Shown here: one piece after another, positions 8,177-16,318 of the stretch
Layout of the letters: each line of letters begins with the position of its first letter
Position numbering within the stretch: position 1 is the first letter of the stretch
Assembly: GCA_947498125.1 (NCBI GenBank)
Contig: CANMJH010000003.1
Coordinates: 285,808 to 349,807, forward strand
Reading direction: 5' to 3'
Source: an uncultured Nioella sp.
GTDB lineage: Bacteria > Pseudomonadota > Alphaproteobacteria > Rhodobacterales > Rhodobacteraceae
DNA length: 64,000 nucleotides
Notes under the pieces: model-generated
The model's input: only the letters and a program-made list of their open reading frames with translations
Told to the model about the DNA's origin: nothing
Databases searched by the model: none
Program-made: the position numbers and the translations under genes

Positions 8177-9694
8177 ATGCTTGAAGGTTTGCTTATTGGC
8201 CTCTCAACGGCCTTCTCACTGACCAACCTCGCGATGGTTATCGGCGGGTGTCTGATCGGCACATTTATCGGCATGTTGCCGGGCCTTGGCCCGATGTCGA
8301 TCATCGCCATCATGATCCCGATCGCCATTTCCATCGGGGATCCATCCGCTGCACTGATTCTGCTTGCCGGGGTTTACTACGGCGCCATCTTTGGCGGCTC
8401 GACATCGTCCATCCTGATCAATGCGCCGGGGGTCGCCTCGACGGTTGCCACCAGTTTCGATGGCTATCCGCTTGCCCGGCAGGGCAAGGCGGGCAAAGCA
8501 TTGACGGTTGCGGCTATTTCGTCCTTTTCGGGCGGCACCATAGGCGCAATCCTTTTGATGATCTTTGCGCCAATGCTGGCCAATGTGGCGCTGCTGTTTC
8601 AAAGCCCTGAGTATTTTGGCCTGATGGTCGTTGGCCTATCCGCAATCGCGGCTTTTGCCGGCACCGGCAATGTCGCCAAAGCGTTACTTATGACGCTTCT
8701 TGGACTGATCATGGCCACGGTGGGCGAGGGCGCACTCTTCAACCTGCCGCGCTTCACTATGGGCATTATGGATCTGCAATCAGGCTTTGGCTTTATCACG
8801 CTCGCCATGGCGATGTTCGCGCTGCCTGAGGCGATGTATCTGGTGCTTGATCCCAGCCGGTCCGAAACAGAGGGCGGCAGCAATGAGATCAAAGACCTGC
8901 GCATCACCCGCGATGAGGCGTGGAGCATTGCGCCGGTCATTGGTCGTCAGTCAATTCAGGGGTTCCTTATTGGGGTTCTGCCGGGCGCGGGCGCTACTAT
9001 TGCGTCTTTCCTTGGCTATGCTGTTGAACGCAACATCGCCTCGAAAGAAGAGCAGGAACAGTTTGGCAAAGGCTCGATCAAGGGTCTAGCGGCCCCCGAA
9101 AGCGCCAATAACGCGGCGTGTACGGGCTCGTTCGTGCCGCTCTTGACGCTTGGTATTCCCGGCTCTGGCACAACCGCGATCCTTCTGGGCGCGCTTGTGG
9201 CACTGAACGTGACCCCGGGCCCGCGCCTAATGATTGATGAACCGCAGATTTTCTGGGCTGTCATTGTCTCGATGTATCTCGGCAACCTGATCCTTCTGAT
9301 CCTCAACCTGCCGCTGATCCCTTACATCGCCAAGATCTTGGCTGTGCCGCGCAACTATCTGATCCCATTCATCCTCTTCTTCACGTTGATGGGGGCCTAT
9401 ATTGGTCAGAACAACGCGACCGAATTGATGATCCTTGTTGGGTTTGGGGTCGTGGCGACAGTGCTTAGATTTGCCGATTACCCGCTGGCGCCGCTCTTGA
9501 TCGGTTTCATTCTTGGATCGATGCTGGAAGATAACTTTAGCCGGTCGATGCAGCTGTTCGGTGGCATCAACTTCATTCTGGAACGTCCCATGACCTTGGG
9601 CCTTCTAATAATCGCAGCGCTTTTGGTCGTGGTTCCCAGTTATCGCGCCCGCCGGGCTCGTGCTCGGGCTGAAGGTGCGGCTGACGGGGATTAA
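8177..9694 (+). CDS. tctA: Tripartite tricarboxylate transporter large membrane subunit TctA
   Basis: A 505-residue polytopic membrane protein with about 12 hydrophobic segments, the usual TctA length. Family hallmarks are the early glycine/proline-rich segment FIGMLPGLGPMSIIAIMIPI, the following YGAIFGGSTSSILINAPG, and in the second half GVLPGAGATIASFLGY and GIPGSGTTAILLGAL, an inverted-repeat arrangement typical of the family. It forms the ion-gradient-driven translocation pathway for the ligand brought by TctC. It is the last gene of tctCBA, and a perfect rho-independent terminator begins 29 bases after its stop. Confidence 0.95.
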   Translation: MLEGLLIGLSTAFSLTNLAMVIGGCLIGTFIGMLPGLGPMSIIAIMIPIAISIGDPSAALILLAGVYYGAIFGGSTSSILINAPGVASTVATSFDGYPLARQGKAGKALTVAAISSFSGGTIGAILLMIFAPMLANVALLFQSPEYFGLMVVGLSAIAAFAGTGNVAKALLMTLLGLIMATVGEGALFNLPRFTMGIMDLQSGFGFITLAMAMFALPEAMYLVLDPSRSETEGGSNEIKDLRITRDEAWSIAPVIGRQSIQGFLIGVLPGAGATIASFLGYAVERNIASKEEQEQFGKGSIKGLAAPESANNAACTGSFVPLLTLGIPGSGTTAILLGALVALNVTPGPRLMIDEPQIFWAVIVSMYLGNLILLILNLPLIPYIAKILAVPRNYLIPFILFFTLMGAYIGQNNATELMILVGFGVVATVLRFADYPLAPLLIGFILGSMLEDNFSRSMQLFGGINFILERPMTLGLLIIAALLVVVPSYRARRARARAEGAADGD

Positions 9695-9722
9695 GGGTCC
9701 CCTCCCTCCTTGTCAGCATTCA

Positions 9723-9755
9723 AACCCGCTCCGGTTCATTCGGAGCGGGTTTTTT
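9723..9755 (+). terminator. Rho-independent terminator of tctCBA
   Basis: A perfect 11-base stem (AACCCGCTCCG / CGGAGCGGGTT) with loop GTTCATT is followed directly by a T run (9750-9755). It lies 29 bases downstream of the tctA stop and marks the operon end. Confidence 0.9.
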
Positions 9756-9812
9756 CATCTCAGGCGCGCGTGCATATGCGCAGCATCTTCGATCCTGCGC
9801 GATGCTATAATG

Positions 9813-10394
9813 TTAGTATGGGTTCTTCGCGCCCCGATCAGCCGACAATGAGTGCTGGCGCCGTGTCACCAAAAGTTCAATCGCATCCGCCAGATGCTCT
9901 TCGGCGATGTTATAATCCCCGCGCTCAACTCTAATCCGATGCGCTTCGATCATCACATCGGCATGGCTGCAGCCCATCGGCGGCTCAAACTTATAGCAGG
10001 CCAGTTCAATCAGCAGCCCCATTGGATCTTTGAAGTAGATCGAGTCCATAAACCCGCGATCTTTCACCCCTGAATGCCCCAGCCCCCGTTCATCGAGCCG
10101 TGTAACAGCTTGCAGGAACGTCGCTCGGCTCATGTTGAAGGCCAGATGATGCACGCAGCCCGGTTCGGTCGGCGTGCGGCGTTTATCGGGTACGCGCGTT
10201 TCATCGGTGAAGACAGTAATGAGACGCCCATCGCCGGGATCAAAGTAAAGATGACCTTCATTGGGGTTGTCCAAATTTGGTTGATCAAAAATGAATGGCA
10301 TGCCGAGCACGCCCTCCCAGAAATCAATCGAGGTTTGCCGGTCCGCGCCGGTCAGAGTGATGTGATGCACCCCTTGGGTCTGCAGTTTGCGCAT
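9813..10394 (-). CDS. VOC-family (glyoxalase/bleomycin-resistance/dioxygenase) protein
   Basis: A 193-residue protein made of two beta-alpha-beta-beta-beta modules. The first module begins VHHITLTGADRQTSIDFWEGVLG, with a likely metal His. The second begins CVHHLAFNMSRATFLQAVTRL and ends with FKDPMGLLIELACY, whose Glu is the usual last metal ligand. This is the layout of ring-cleaving or glyoxalase-type VOC enzymes. A C-terminal extension (about 145-193) is rich in charged residues and continues past the fold. The substrate is not deducible. The gene follows the Glyoxalase_8/MATE pair on the same strand after a 91-base gap that contains a GC-rich palindrome (10460-10478). Confidence 0.82.
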   Translation of the reverse strand: MRKLQTQGVHHITLTGADRQTSIDFWEGVLGMPFIFDQPNLDNPNEGHLYFDPGDGRLITVFTDETRVPDKRRTPTEPGCVHHLAFNMSRATFLQAVTRLDERGLGHSGVKDRGFMDSIYFKDPMGLLIELACYKFEPPMGCSHADVMIEAHRIRVERGDYNIAEEHLADAIELLVTRRQHSLSADRGAKNPY

Positions 10395-10485
10395 GTCGTT
10401 TCTCCTTTGAGGAGGAAAGATAGGGCAGGGCAGGCAAATGCCATAGCCCTACCCCCGCACGGCCCCCCTGCGGGGCCGAACATAC

Positions 10486-10920
10486 CTATGCAAGAGGATC
10501 CATTTGCAGATGTGGAACCCCATCCGACGTGCGTTTTTCGGAATGACCTTTGGGGCCAACCGTTGCATTGATCCGGTGGCGCATATTCGAAAAGCTCTCG
10601 AATTTCACGACATCCACTGCTTCATCCAGCTTGATATCCAATCGGTGCCATCCTGGCAGGTCTTCTCGGATCGACTGAATAACGCCTGAGAAGCGTTGCC
10701 CCAAATAAATGCCAGTCACGGCCGAGCCTTGTGGCCACGGCATGGTGCCCGCCGCCCTAAGCGATGCATGAAAGGCGTTCCAATCGCGAAAGCCGTAGCG
10801 TTTGGCAATCCGTTCCAGCGCAGCAGCATGGCTAATGATTTCGCCTTGGCTCGCAAGCTGCACGCGAAGCTCTTTGGCCAATTCCTTAGCCCGGCTGGCG
10901 GTTGGTAAACGAAGGGTCAT
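10486..10920 (-). CDS. Glyoxalase_8 (glyoxalase-related) domain protein
   Basis: A 144-residue protein whose N-terminal 55 residues match the Glyoxalase-related (PF20066-type) pattern common in Rhodobacterales: a helix AKELAKELRVQLASQG, then ISHAAALERIAKRYGFRDWNAFHASL. The C-terminal half, beginning GTMPWPQGSAVTGIYLGQRF, is a beta-rich domain that ends with VGPKGHSEKRTSDGVPHLQ. No catalytic role is established for the family. It overlaps the upstream MATE transporter gene by ATGA (10917-10920), so the two are translationally coupled. I name the family with fair confidence and make no claim on function. Confidence 0.7.
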   Translation of the reverse strand: MTLRLPTASRAKELAKELRVQLASQGEIISHAAALERIAKRYGFRDWNAFHASLRAAGTMPWPQGSAVTGIYLGQRFSGVIQSIREDLPGWHRLDIKLDEAVDVVKFESFSNMRHRINATVGPKGHSEKRTSDGVPHLQMDPLA

Positions 10921-12308
10921 ACCGCACCCCCGATCCGGCTATGGAAAATGCCCCATTGAAGCTGCGTTTTCCGTGCCGTGCGCCATAGCACCACTGCTGT
11001 CAGAAACAGCATTAGAACCTCTGCCACTGGCCCCGCAATCCAGATTCCGATCTCGCCCACCAGAAGCGGCAATAGAAAGGTCAGCGGGATTGCAAAGAGA
11101 TAGGGTTTTGTCAGGCCGAGTATGCCTGCCTTTGCCGCTGCGCCAATCGCTTGGAAATAGGTTGCGATCATCATCAACGGGCCGACAAGAAAGAACACAA
11201 CCGTCATCGGCGGCAGGATGCGCGCGACTTCTGAAATGACAGCTTCATCGGTAACAAACGCGGCTGCAATCTGCGCTGGCATTGTCGACACAACCAATTG
11301 GACAAGGGCGCAATAGACGAAACTGACCCAGAGCCCAAGGCGCAGGCTGGCATCGGACCTCTCCCATTTTTGCGCCCCGTAATTATTGCCTGTGATCGTT
11401 TGCATTGCGAATGACAGGCCAAGAAGCGGTAAAAAGGTAAAGGTTATGACGCGGGTGATGATGCCATATGCGGTGACTGTATCTTCATAACCCGGTCGCC
11501 CGACCCATTGCAGGGCCGCGATAACCGCAGCAGAGCCAAGCGCAACGCCAAGAAAATTCAGGCTCTGCGGGGCACCAAGTGCCAAGATCCCTCGCCACTG
11601 TCCAAAGGGTGAATAGCGCAGCAATACCGACGGTCTCAGCGCGGTGTTCCCCAAAAACCGAAAGGACAGAATGATGGCGAAAGACACGGCCTGCGCCGCC
11701 GCTGTTCCATAGGCCGAGCCTGCAACGCCCATCTCAAAAATCGCAATCAGCACGTAGTTAAAGCCGATATTGGCCAGAGAGACAAACAGGCTCATCGCGG
11801 CCATGAACCCCACGCGCCCCTCATTTCGCAGCGCGTCGGAATTGACCGAAAGAATGAACAAAAGCGGCGAAAAAAGGATGGTGATCCTTAGGTAGATCAT
11901 CCCCAAGTCCGCCAGTTCTTGCGACCCGCCCGCAACAAGCAAGCTAAGGCGCTGCCCTAATCCCCAGAACCCTGCGATCAGGCAAAGACCAAGGAACAGG
12001 GCCATCCCATGCGCTCCGGCAAAAACCGCGCGCGCCGCCGGGAAATCCTCCGCGCCCAAATGCCGGGCCAAATGGCTGGACATGCCGTTCGACACCAAAG
12101 TCGAAAGCGCCACAATCAGCATATAGATGGGGAACATCAGCGTGACGGCGGCCAATGCTTCGGGGCCAACAAAGATGCCCAGAAACAGAGCGTCAGCCAA
12201 AGTTAAAAGCCCGTTCATCGCCATCACAAAGATGATGGGCAGGGCCGTTTTCAGATAAATGGCACCAAGCGGGCCATTGGTGAACGTATTGGATGGGGTG
12301 CTAGACAT
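10917..12308 (-). CDS. MATE family efflux transporter
   Basis: A 463-residue polytopic protein with 12 predicted membrane helices in two homologous halves, of normal MatE length. The first half begins LKTALPIIFVMAMNGLLTLADALFLGIFVGPEALAAVTL, the typical first helices of the family. The second half repeats the pattern around VTAYGIITRVITFTFLPLLGLSFAMQTITGNNYGA. It exports cationic or other compounds by H+ or Na+ antiport in the inner membrane. It is the first gene of a two-gene operon with the Glyoxalase_8 protein; the upstream 356-base gap presumably holds its promoter. The substrate is unknown. Confidence 0.9.
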   Translation of the reverse strand: MSSTPSNTFTNGPLGAIYLKTALPIIFVMAMNGLLTLADALFLGIFVGPEALAAVTLMFPIYMLIVALSTLVSNGMSSHLARHLGAEDFPAARAVFAGAHGMALFLGLCLIAGFWGLGQRLSLLVAGGSQELADLGMIYLRITILFSPLLFILSVNSDALRNEGRVGFMAAMSLFVSLANIGFNYVLIAIFEMGVAGSAYGTAAAQAVSFAIILSFRFLGNTALRPSVLLRYSPFGQWRGILALGAPQSLNFLGVALGSAAVIAALQWVGRPGYEDTVTAYGIITRVITFTFLPLLGLSFAMQTITGNNYGAQKWERSDASLRLGLWVSFVYCALVQLVVSTMPAQIAAAFVTDEAVISEVARILPPMTVVFFLVGPLMMIATYFQAIGAAAKAGILGLTKPYLFAIPLTFLLPLLVGEIGIWIAGPVAEVLMLFLTAVVLWRTARKTQLQWGIFHSRIGGAV

Positions 12309-12664
12309 ATCCCAAATCCCTCATGCGACGTCGCGTTCAATTGATGGGACCCGCGTTGCCATCTGCGCGATATGCAGATTGAAAAGATCGTGGATAAATC
12401 GATCCGAAACTTCACCAAGACATAATGTCTGCGGGCGGCAGGCGTTCGAAGCCTGCTGGCCTCATAGGGTGCCAAGAGGGGATCCGTCAAGCCGTCTATT
12501 TTGGTGAGGGAGATTTAAGCGTGCCGCGCGTCTTGCCGATTTTGGCGGTGCGCATGGCGGCTTTAAAGTCTTTGGAGTCGCTGACAGGCGGGGCAGAAAG
12601 TCCTGTCGCTTGAGCCAATTCATACGCCCGGATTTTGTCCGGGCGTATGATCAATGTCTTGATA
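12309..12664. other. Intergenic region between typA and the MATE gene
   Basis: 356 bases without a supported gene. It should hold the MATE promoter on the minus strand. Short frames exist here, for example minus-strand 12496-12705 ending in KIGKTRGTLKSPSPK, but they lack ribosome sites and run through the hairpin at 12621-12649. I see no RNA gene or repeat apart from that hairpin. Confidence 0.6.
12621..12649 (-). terminator. Hairpin just after typA, probable terminator
   Basis: A perfect 12-base stem CATACGCCCGGA / TCCGGGCGTATG with a TTTTG loop lies 15 bases beyond the typA stop. No long U run follows on the minus strand, so termination could be weak or the stem may protect the 3' end. Confidence 0.6.
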
Positions 12665-14479
12665 TCAGACCGCGCGCGATTGGCGCTTGCGCTCATGCGG
12701 GTCAAGATAGCGTTTGCGCAAGCGCACGGCGCTTGGAGTCACTTCGACCAGCTCGTCGTCATCAATATAGGCGATTGCCTGTTCCAACGACATCGTCACC
12801 GGCGTCGTCAATCGAACCGCTTCGTCCGTGCCTGAGGCGCGCACGTTGGTCAGTTTCTTCCCTTTCAGCGGGTTCACCTCAAGATCGTTCTCACGGCTAT
12901 GTTCGCCAATGATCATCCCTTGATAAACAGGCGCTTGAGACCCAATGAACATCTTGCCGCGATCCTCGAGGTTCCACAGCGCATAGGCCACCGAGGTGCC
13001 GTTTTCCATTGAGATCAAGACGCCTGCGCGGCGTCCCGGAATTGGGCCCTTGAACTGCGCCCATTCGTGGAACACCCGGTTCAGAACACCCGTGCCGCGT
13101 GTGTCGGTCAGGAATTCGCCGTGATAGCCGATCAGACCGCGCGACGGCACATGCGCGATGATCCGCGTCTTGCCACCCACTTGCTTCATCTCAGCCAATT
13201 CGCCTTTACGAGACCCAGTCAGCTTTTCGATCACAGCGCCCGAGAATTCGTCATCGACGTCGATTGTAACCTCTTCAATGGGCTCCAAGCGGCCATCGCC
13301 CTCGTCGCGGAACAGAACCTGTGGGCGGCTGATCGACAGCTCAAAGCCTTCGCGGCGCATGTTCTCGATCAAAACGCCCATCTGCAATTCGCCGCGACCT
13401 GCAACTTCAAAAGCTTCGCCGCCGGGCGTGTCCGAGATGCGAATAGCGACGTTCGATTCGGCTTCTTTCATCAGGCGCTCGCGAATAACGCGCGACTGAA
13501 CTTTCTTGCCGTCACGACCTGCCAATGGGCTGTCGTTGATGCCGAACGTCACAGTGATGGTGGGCGGGTCAATGGGCTGCGCTTCAAGCGGTTCGTCAAC
13601 GGCCAATGCACAGATTGTGTCGGCGACCGTGGCTTTCGACATACCCGCGATTGAAACGATGTCGCCGGCCTGCGCCTCTTCGATATCTTGCTGCGCAAGA
13701 CCGCGGAATGCTTGGATGCGCGTGACACGGAAGCGTTCGATGTTTTCCCCAACGCGGCTGAGTGCCTGCACGGTAGCGCCCACTTTCAAGCTGCCCGATT
13801 CGACACGGCCCGTCAAAAGGCGGCCAACAAATGGGTCAGAGCCAAGCGTGGTGGCCAGCATCCGGAAGTCGTCGTCTTTCGCCGTGATTTGCTTGGGTGT
13901 CGGCACGTGATTGACGATCAGATTGAACAACGCATGCAGATCTTCACGCGGGCCATCAAGCTCGGCATCCGCCCAGCCAGAGCGGCCAGAGGCATACATA
14001 TGCGGGAAATCGAGCTGATCTTCATCGGCATCGAGAGACGCAAAAAGATCAAAGCACTCATCCAGAGCCCGATCCGGTTCCGCGTCGGGCTTGTCGACCT
14101 TGTTCAGAACCACGATGGGGCGAAGGCCAAGGGCCAAGGCCTTAGAGGTCACAAATTTGGTTTGAGGCATAGGGCCTTCGGCGGCATCGACCAGCAGAAC
14201 AACGCCGTCAACCATCGACAGGATACGCTCAACCTCACCGCCAAAATCGGCGTGGCCTGGCGTGTCCACGATATTGATCCGCGTGCCTTTCCATTCGACC
14301 GAGGTCGGCTTGGCAAAAATAGTGATGCCGCGCTCGCGCTCAAGGTCGTTGCTGTCCATGGCCCGCTCGGCCACGGCCTGGTTTTCCCGGAACGCCCCGG
14401 ATTGCTTCAGTAGTTCGTCAACCAAGGTCGTTTTGCCGTGGTCCACGTGTGCGATAATCGCAATATTGCGAAGGTCCAT
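12665..14479 (-). CDS. typA: Translational GTPase TypA/BipA
   Basis: A 604-residue ribosome-associated GTPase, the expected length. I place the start at the ATG at 14479 ([17 protein letters not shown]); the upstream in-frame extension has no family match. G motifs are complete: G1 AHVDHGKT, G2 region with RGITI, G3 DTPGHADF, G4 NKVDKPD and G5 in the following helix. Domains II, III and V and the BipA-specific C-terminal domain (from about [16 protein letters not shown]) follow. The protein helps 50S assembly and growth under cold or nutrient stress. It is transcribed alone; its upstream region holds a copy of the double-hairpin repeat. Confidence 0.96.
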   Translation of the reverse strand: MDLRNIAIIAHVDHGKTTLVDELLKQSGAFRENQAVAERAMDSNDLERERGITIFAKPTSVEWKGTRINIVDTPGHADFGGEVERILSMVDGVVLLVDAAEGPMPQTKFVTSKALALGLRPIVVLNKVDKPDAEPDRALDECFDLFASLDADEDQLDFPHMYASGRSGWADAELDGPREDLHALFNLIVNHVPTPKQITAKDDDFRMLATTLGSDPFVGRLLTGRVESGSLKVGATVQALSRVGENIERFRVTRIQAFRGLAQQDIEEAQAGDIVSIAGMSKATVADTICALAVDEPLEAQPIDPPTITVTFGINDSPLAGRDGKKVQSRVIRERLMKEAESNVAIRISDTPGGEAFEVAGRGELQMGVLIENMRREGFELSISRPQVLFRDEGDGRLEPIEEVTIDVDDEFSGAVIEKLTGSRKGELAEMKQVGGKTRIIAHVPSRGLIGYHGEFLTDTRGTGVLNRVFHEWAQFKGPIPGRRAGVLISMENGTSVAYALWNLEDRGKMFIGSQAPVYQGMIIGEHSRENDLEVNPLKGKKLTNVRASGTDEAVRLTTPVTMSLEQAIAYIDDDELVEVTPSAVRLRKRYLDPHERKRQSRAV

Positions 14480-14624
14480 TTGGGTCCGTCCGAATTCAGG
14501 AAGATGCAGTGTTGCCGCGCGCGATACCGCAGCGCAGCGAAAAAGGCTATAGAGAATAGAGGAATTGACGCTTATGGCGTCGAAACGCCCGGATAAATGC
14601 AGCAGATCACTGGCTTGGCGGTGC

Positions 14625-14670
14625 AAAATGCGTCAACGCATTTTAGAAAATCCATTAAGGGATTTTTCTA
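14625..14670. repeat. Double-hairpin repeat element, copy 1
   Basis: Two adjacent palindromes: AAAATGCG / CGCATTTT around TCAA (14625-14644), then GAAAATCC / GGATTTTTC around ATTAAG (14646-14668). The order, the near lack of spacing and the loop of the second hairpin are shared with copies at 57366-57409 and 60325-60366. It sits between the irr stop and the typA start, downstream of irr, so it may also end the irr transcript. Confidence 0.7.
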
Positions 14671-14677
14671 CCGCCCA

Positions 14678-15097
14678 TTACGAGGTTTTGCGCAGGCGGA
14701 TTACAACGTCGAGTTTTGCGACCTCATAGCCCTCTGGTGGGGAGGGTAGGCTGGCCACTTTCAACTCGGCCTTCGCGGCATCGACCAACTCGCCATTTTC
14801 TTCGAAATAGAAATGGGGATGATCATCGACACGTGTATCAAAATAACTGCGGGTGCCGTCGACCGTGACCTCCTGCACCAACCCTGCATCACAAAACGCT
14901 CGTAGAGTATTATAGACAGTCGCCAGCGATACTTTTTCACCCGCAACAACGCTAGCGGCATGCAGCCCTTCGGCCGTGATGTGGCGATCTTGCCCGTCGC
15001 CCACAAGCAATGTCGCCAAAGAAAGCCTTTGGCGTGTCGGTCTCAGATCGGCCTGAGCCAGCCATTTTGTACTGCGTTCCAGCGCTTCGGGTGTCAT
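14678..15097 (-). CDS. irr: Iron response regulator Irr (Fur family)
   Basis: A 139-residue Fur-family repressor. The N-terminal winged helix carries LRPTRQRLSLATLLVGDGQDRHITAE and the recognition helix VSLATVYNTLRAFCDAGL. The dimerisation half contains the metal/heme region DTRVDDHPHFYFEENGE typical of alphaproteobacterial Irr rather than Fur. Irr senses heme-iron status and controls iron uptake and heme synthesis genes. It is divergent from fabA across 189 bases, which is the conserved arrangement in Rhodobacterales. No clear ICE (iron control element) palindrome was found in that gap by eye. Confidence 0.92.
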   Translation of the reverse strand: MTPEALERSTKWLAQADLRPTRQRLSLATLLVGDGQDRHITAEGLHAASVVAGEKVSLATVYNTLRAFCDAGLVQEVTVDGTRSYFDTRVDDHPHFYFEENGELVDAAKAELKVASLPSPPEGYEVAKLDVVIRLRKTS

Positions 15098-15286
15098 ATC
15101 AGGGCTCTTAAACTGGTTTCATGACGAATATATGTTGCGCGGGCCGCTTAATACAAACTGTTTTGGGTTGAAATCGCGTGCTTCGGGCGACAGGTGTTGC
15201 CTTGCGCCACCGGTCAGCGCGATGATAGGTGAAGACGGCTACCATGCTGTCAAGGCATGTGACGAAAAGAAAAGGGCGGAAAATAC

Positions 15287-15796
15287 ATGGCGGACTACCC
15301 CACGAGTTTTGATCGGGACGATTTGTTGAAATGCGCACGCGGAGAGCTTTTTGGCCCCGGTAATGCGCAGTTGCCCGAGCCGCCCATGTTGATGATGGAC
15401 CGGATCACCGACATCTCGGAAGATGGTGGTGCGCATGGCAAGGGCCATGTTCTGGCCGAGTTCGATATCACCCCTGACCTCTGGTTCTTCGATTGCCACT
15501 TCCCCGGAAACCCGATCATGCCCGGATGTCTCGGCCTTGATGGCCTCTGGCAGCTGACCGGCTTTAACCTCGGCTGGCGCGGCTGGACAGGCCGCGGCAT
15601 GGCTGTGGGTGTTGGCGAAGTAAAGCTCAAAGGCATGGTGCGCCCGGATCGCAAAATGCTGACCTATAAAATCGACTTCAAGAAAGCGCTGCAGACCCGT
15701 CGCCTGACGATGGGTGTCGCGGATGGGATCGTTGAAGCAGACGGTGACGTGATCTACGAAGTCAAAGACATGCGTGTGGCTTTGTCGGACGCCTAA
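15287..15796 (+). CDS. fabA: 3-hydroxydecanoyl-[ACP] dehydratase/isomerase FabA
   Basis: A 169-residue hot-dog enzyme. The active site His71 is in [12 protein letters not shown] and Asp85 lies in the following helix (GLDGLWQL), both as in E. coli FabA. It dehydrates 3-hydroxydecanoyl-ACP and isomerises the trans-2 to the cis-3 double bond, the branch point of anaerobic unsaturated fatty acid synthesis. The normal neighbours fabB and fabI lie in the same orientation, but here they are displaced 6.3 kb downstream by accessory genes, so the usual fabA-fabB-fabI transcript cannot be continuous in the simple form. The coding sequence itself is intact to its last codon. Confidence 0.97.
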   Translation: MADYPTSFDRDDLLKCARGELFGPGNAQLPEPPMLMMDRITDISEDGGAHGKGHVLAEFDITPDLWFFDCHFPGNPIMPGCLGLDGLWQLTGFNLGWRGWTGRGMAVGVGEVKLKGMVRPDRKMLTYKIDFKKALQTRRLTMGVADGIVEADGDVIYEVKDMRVALSDA

Positions 15797-16069
15797 AGCG
15801 TAGTAGATTGACCAAGACAAGGAGGCCTGCGGGCGGCTATGCTGCGAGGCGGAAAATGGCGGATTTGAGCCCGAATCGTCGAATGCTGCGTGATCGACAA
15901 ACTGGTGCGAAGCGCAGACAGCTGACATTGCTCCTGGTGCAGCCTGCAACAAACGAGACCCACACAACCAAGATCAGCGCGGCGAGTCAGCTCCTCCAAG
16001 TGGGCCAATAGCACATCAAACAGCATGTGATCTTCTTGCTCTTTAGAGGCCGCAGATCGTGTGCTTTTT
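15797..16069. other. Left flank of the fabA/fabB insertion, no gene seen
   Basis: 273 bases between the fabA stop and the DUF4242 gene. Several frames are open (for example minus-strand 15793-16161), but none has a ribosome site, a family pattern or plausible residue use. I see no inverted terminal repeat. The stretch is most simply read as junction DNA left by the acquisition of the accessory cluster, possibly a degraded mobile or repeat sequence; that reading is inference. Confidence 0.5.
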
Positions 16070-16318
16070 TCAATCAATAAGATCGGCCGTCCACACGCGC
16101 TCAAAATCGGCACCGGCTTCGCGCTGGACGTTGCGAACCGACTCAGAATCCCGGGCTTCATATTCGCAAATCATTCTCTTGCGGTCTGTACTCCAATAAC
16201 TCCTGAGCCACGTCACATCGTAAACGTCAAGGCAAGGAGCCATGCGCTCTTCAGTGGAGGCGAGTTCCTCTTTTGTAAGTGGCGGCTCGAAACTACGTTC
16301 GACGATGAATCTGGGCAT
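16070..16318 (-). CDS. Small DUF4242 (SCO4226-type) protein
   Basis: An 82-residue protein starting MPRFIVERSFEPPLTKEEL, with a central VTWLRSYWSTDRKRMICEYEA and an end VRNVQREAGADFERVW. This is the compact ferredoxin-like dimeric fold of DUF4242, whose Streptomyces member SCO4226 binds nickel. The role is not established. It begins at the base directly after the stop of the large BTAD regulator, so both come from one transcript. Being the last gene of that operon, it may act as a small sensor, ligand-binding or oxidative-protection accessory for the nitrilase cluster (inference). Confidence 0.75.
   Translation of the reverse strand: MPRFIVERSFEPPLTKEELASTEERMAPCLDVYDVTWLRSYWSTDRKRMICEYEARDSESVRNVQREAGADFERVWTADLID

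Noticed and set aside
10460..10478. GC-rich palindrome CGGCCCC / GGGGCCG between the VOC and Glyoxalase_8 genes
   Set aside because: It could be a weak terminator, but it has no T run and the stem is only seven bases; GC-rich repeats of this size are expected by chance.
12496..12705. Minus-strand 69-residue frame between typA and the MATE gene
   Set aside because: It overlaps the typA 3' end, runs through the 12621-12649 hairpin, has no ribosome site and no family pattern.
14480..14626. N-terminal extension of TypA
   Set aside because: TypA proteins start at the position of the ATG at 14479; the extension lies in the leader.
15098..15286. Search for an Irr box (ICE) in the irr-fabA gap
   Set aside because: No TTTAGAA-type inverted repeat was seen; only a short CATGC / GCATG repeat near the fabA start.
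15793..16161. Minus-strand 122-residue frame in the left flank of the fabA/fabB insertion
   Set aside because: It overlaps the DUF4242 gene, has no ribosome site and no family pattern; treated as non-coding junction DNA.
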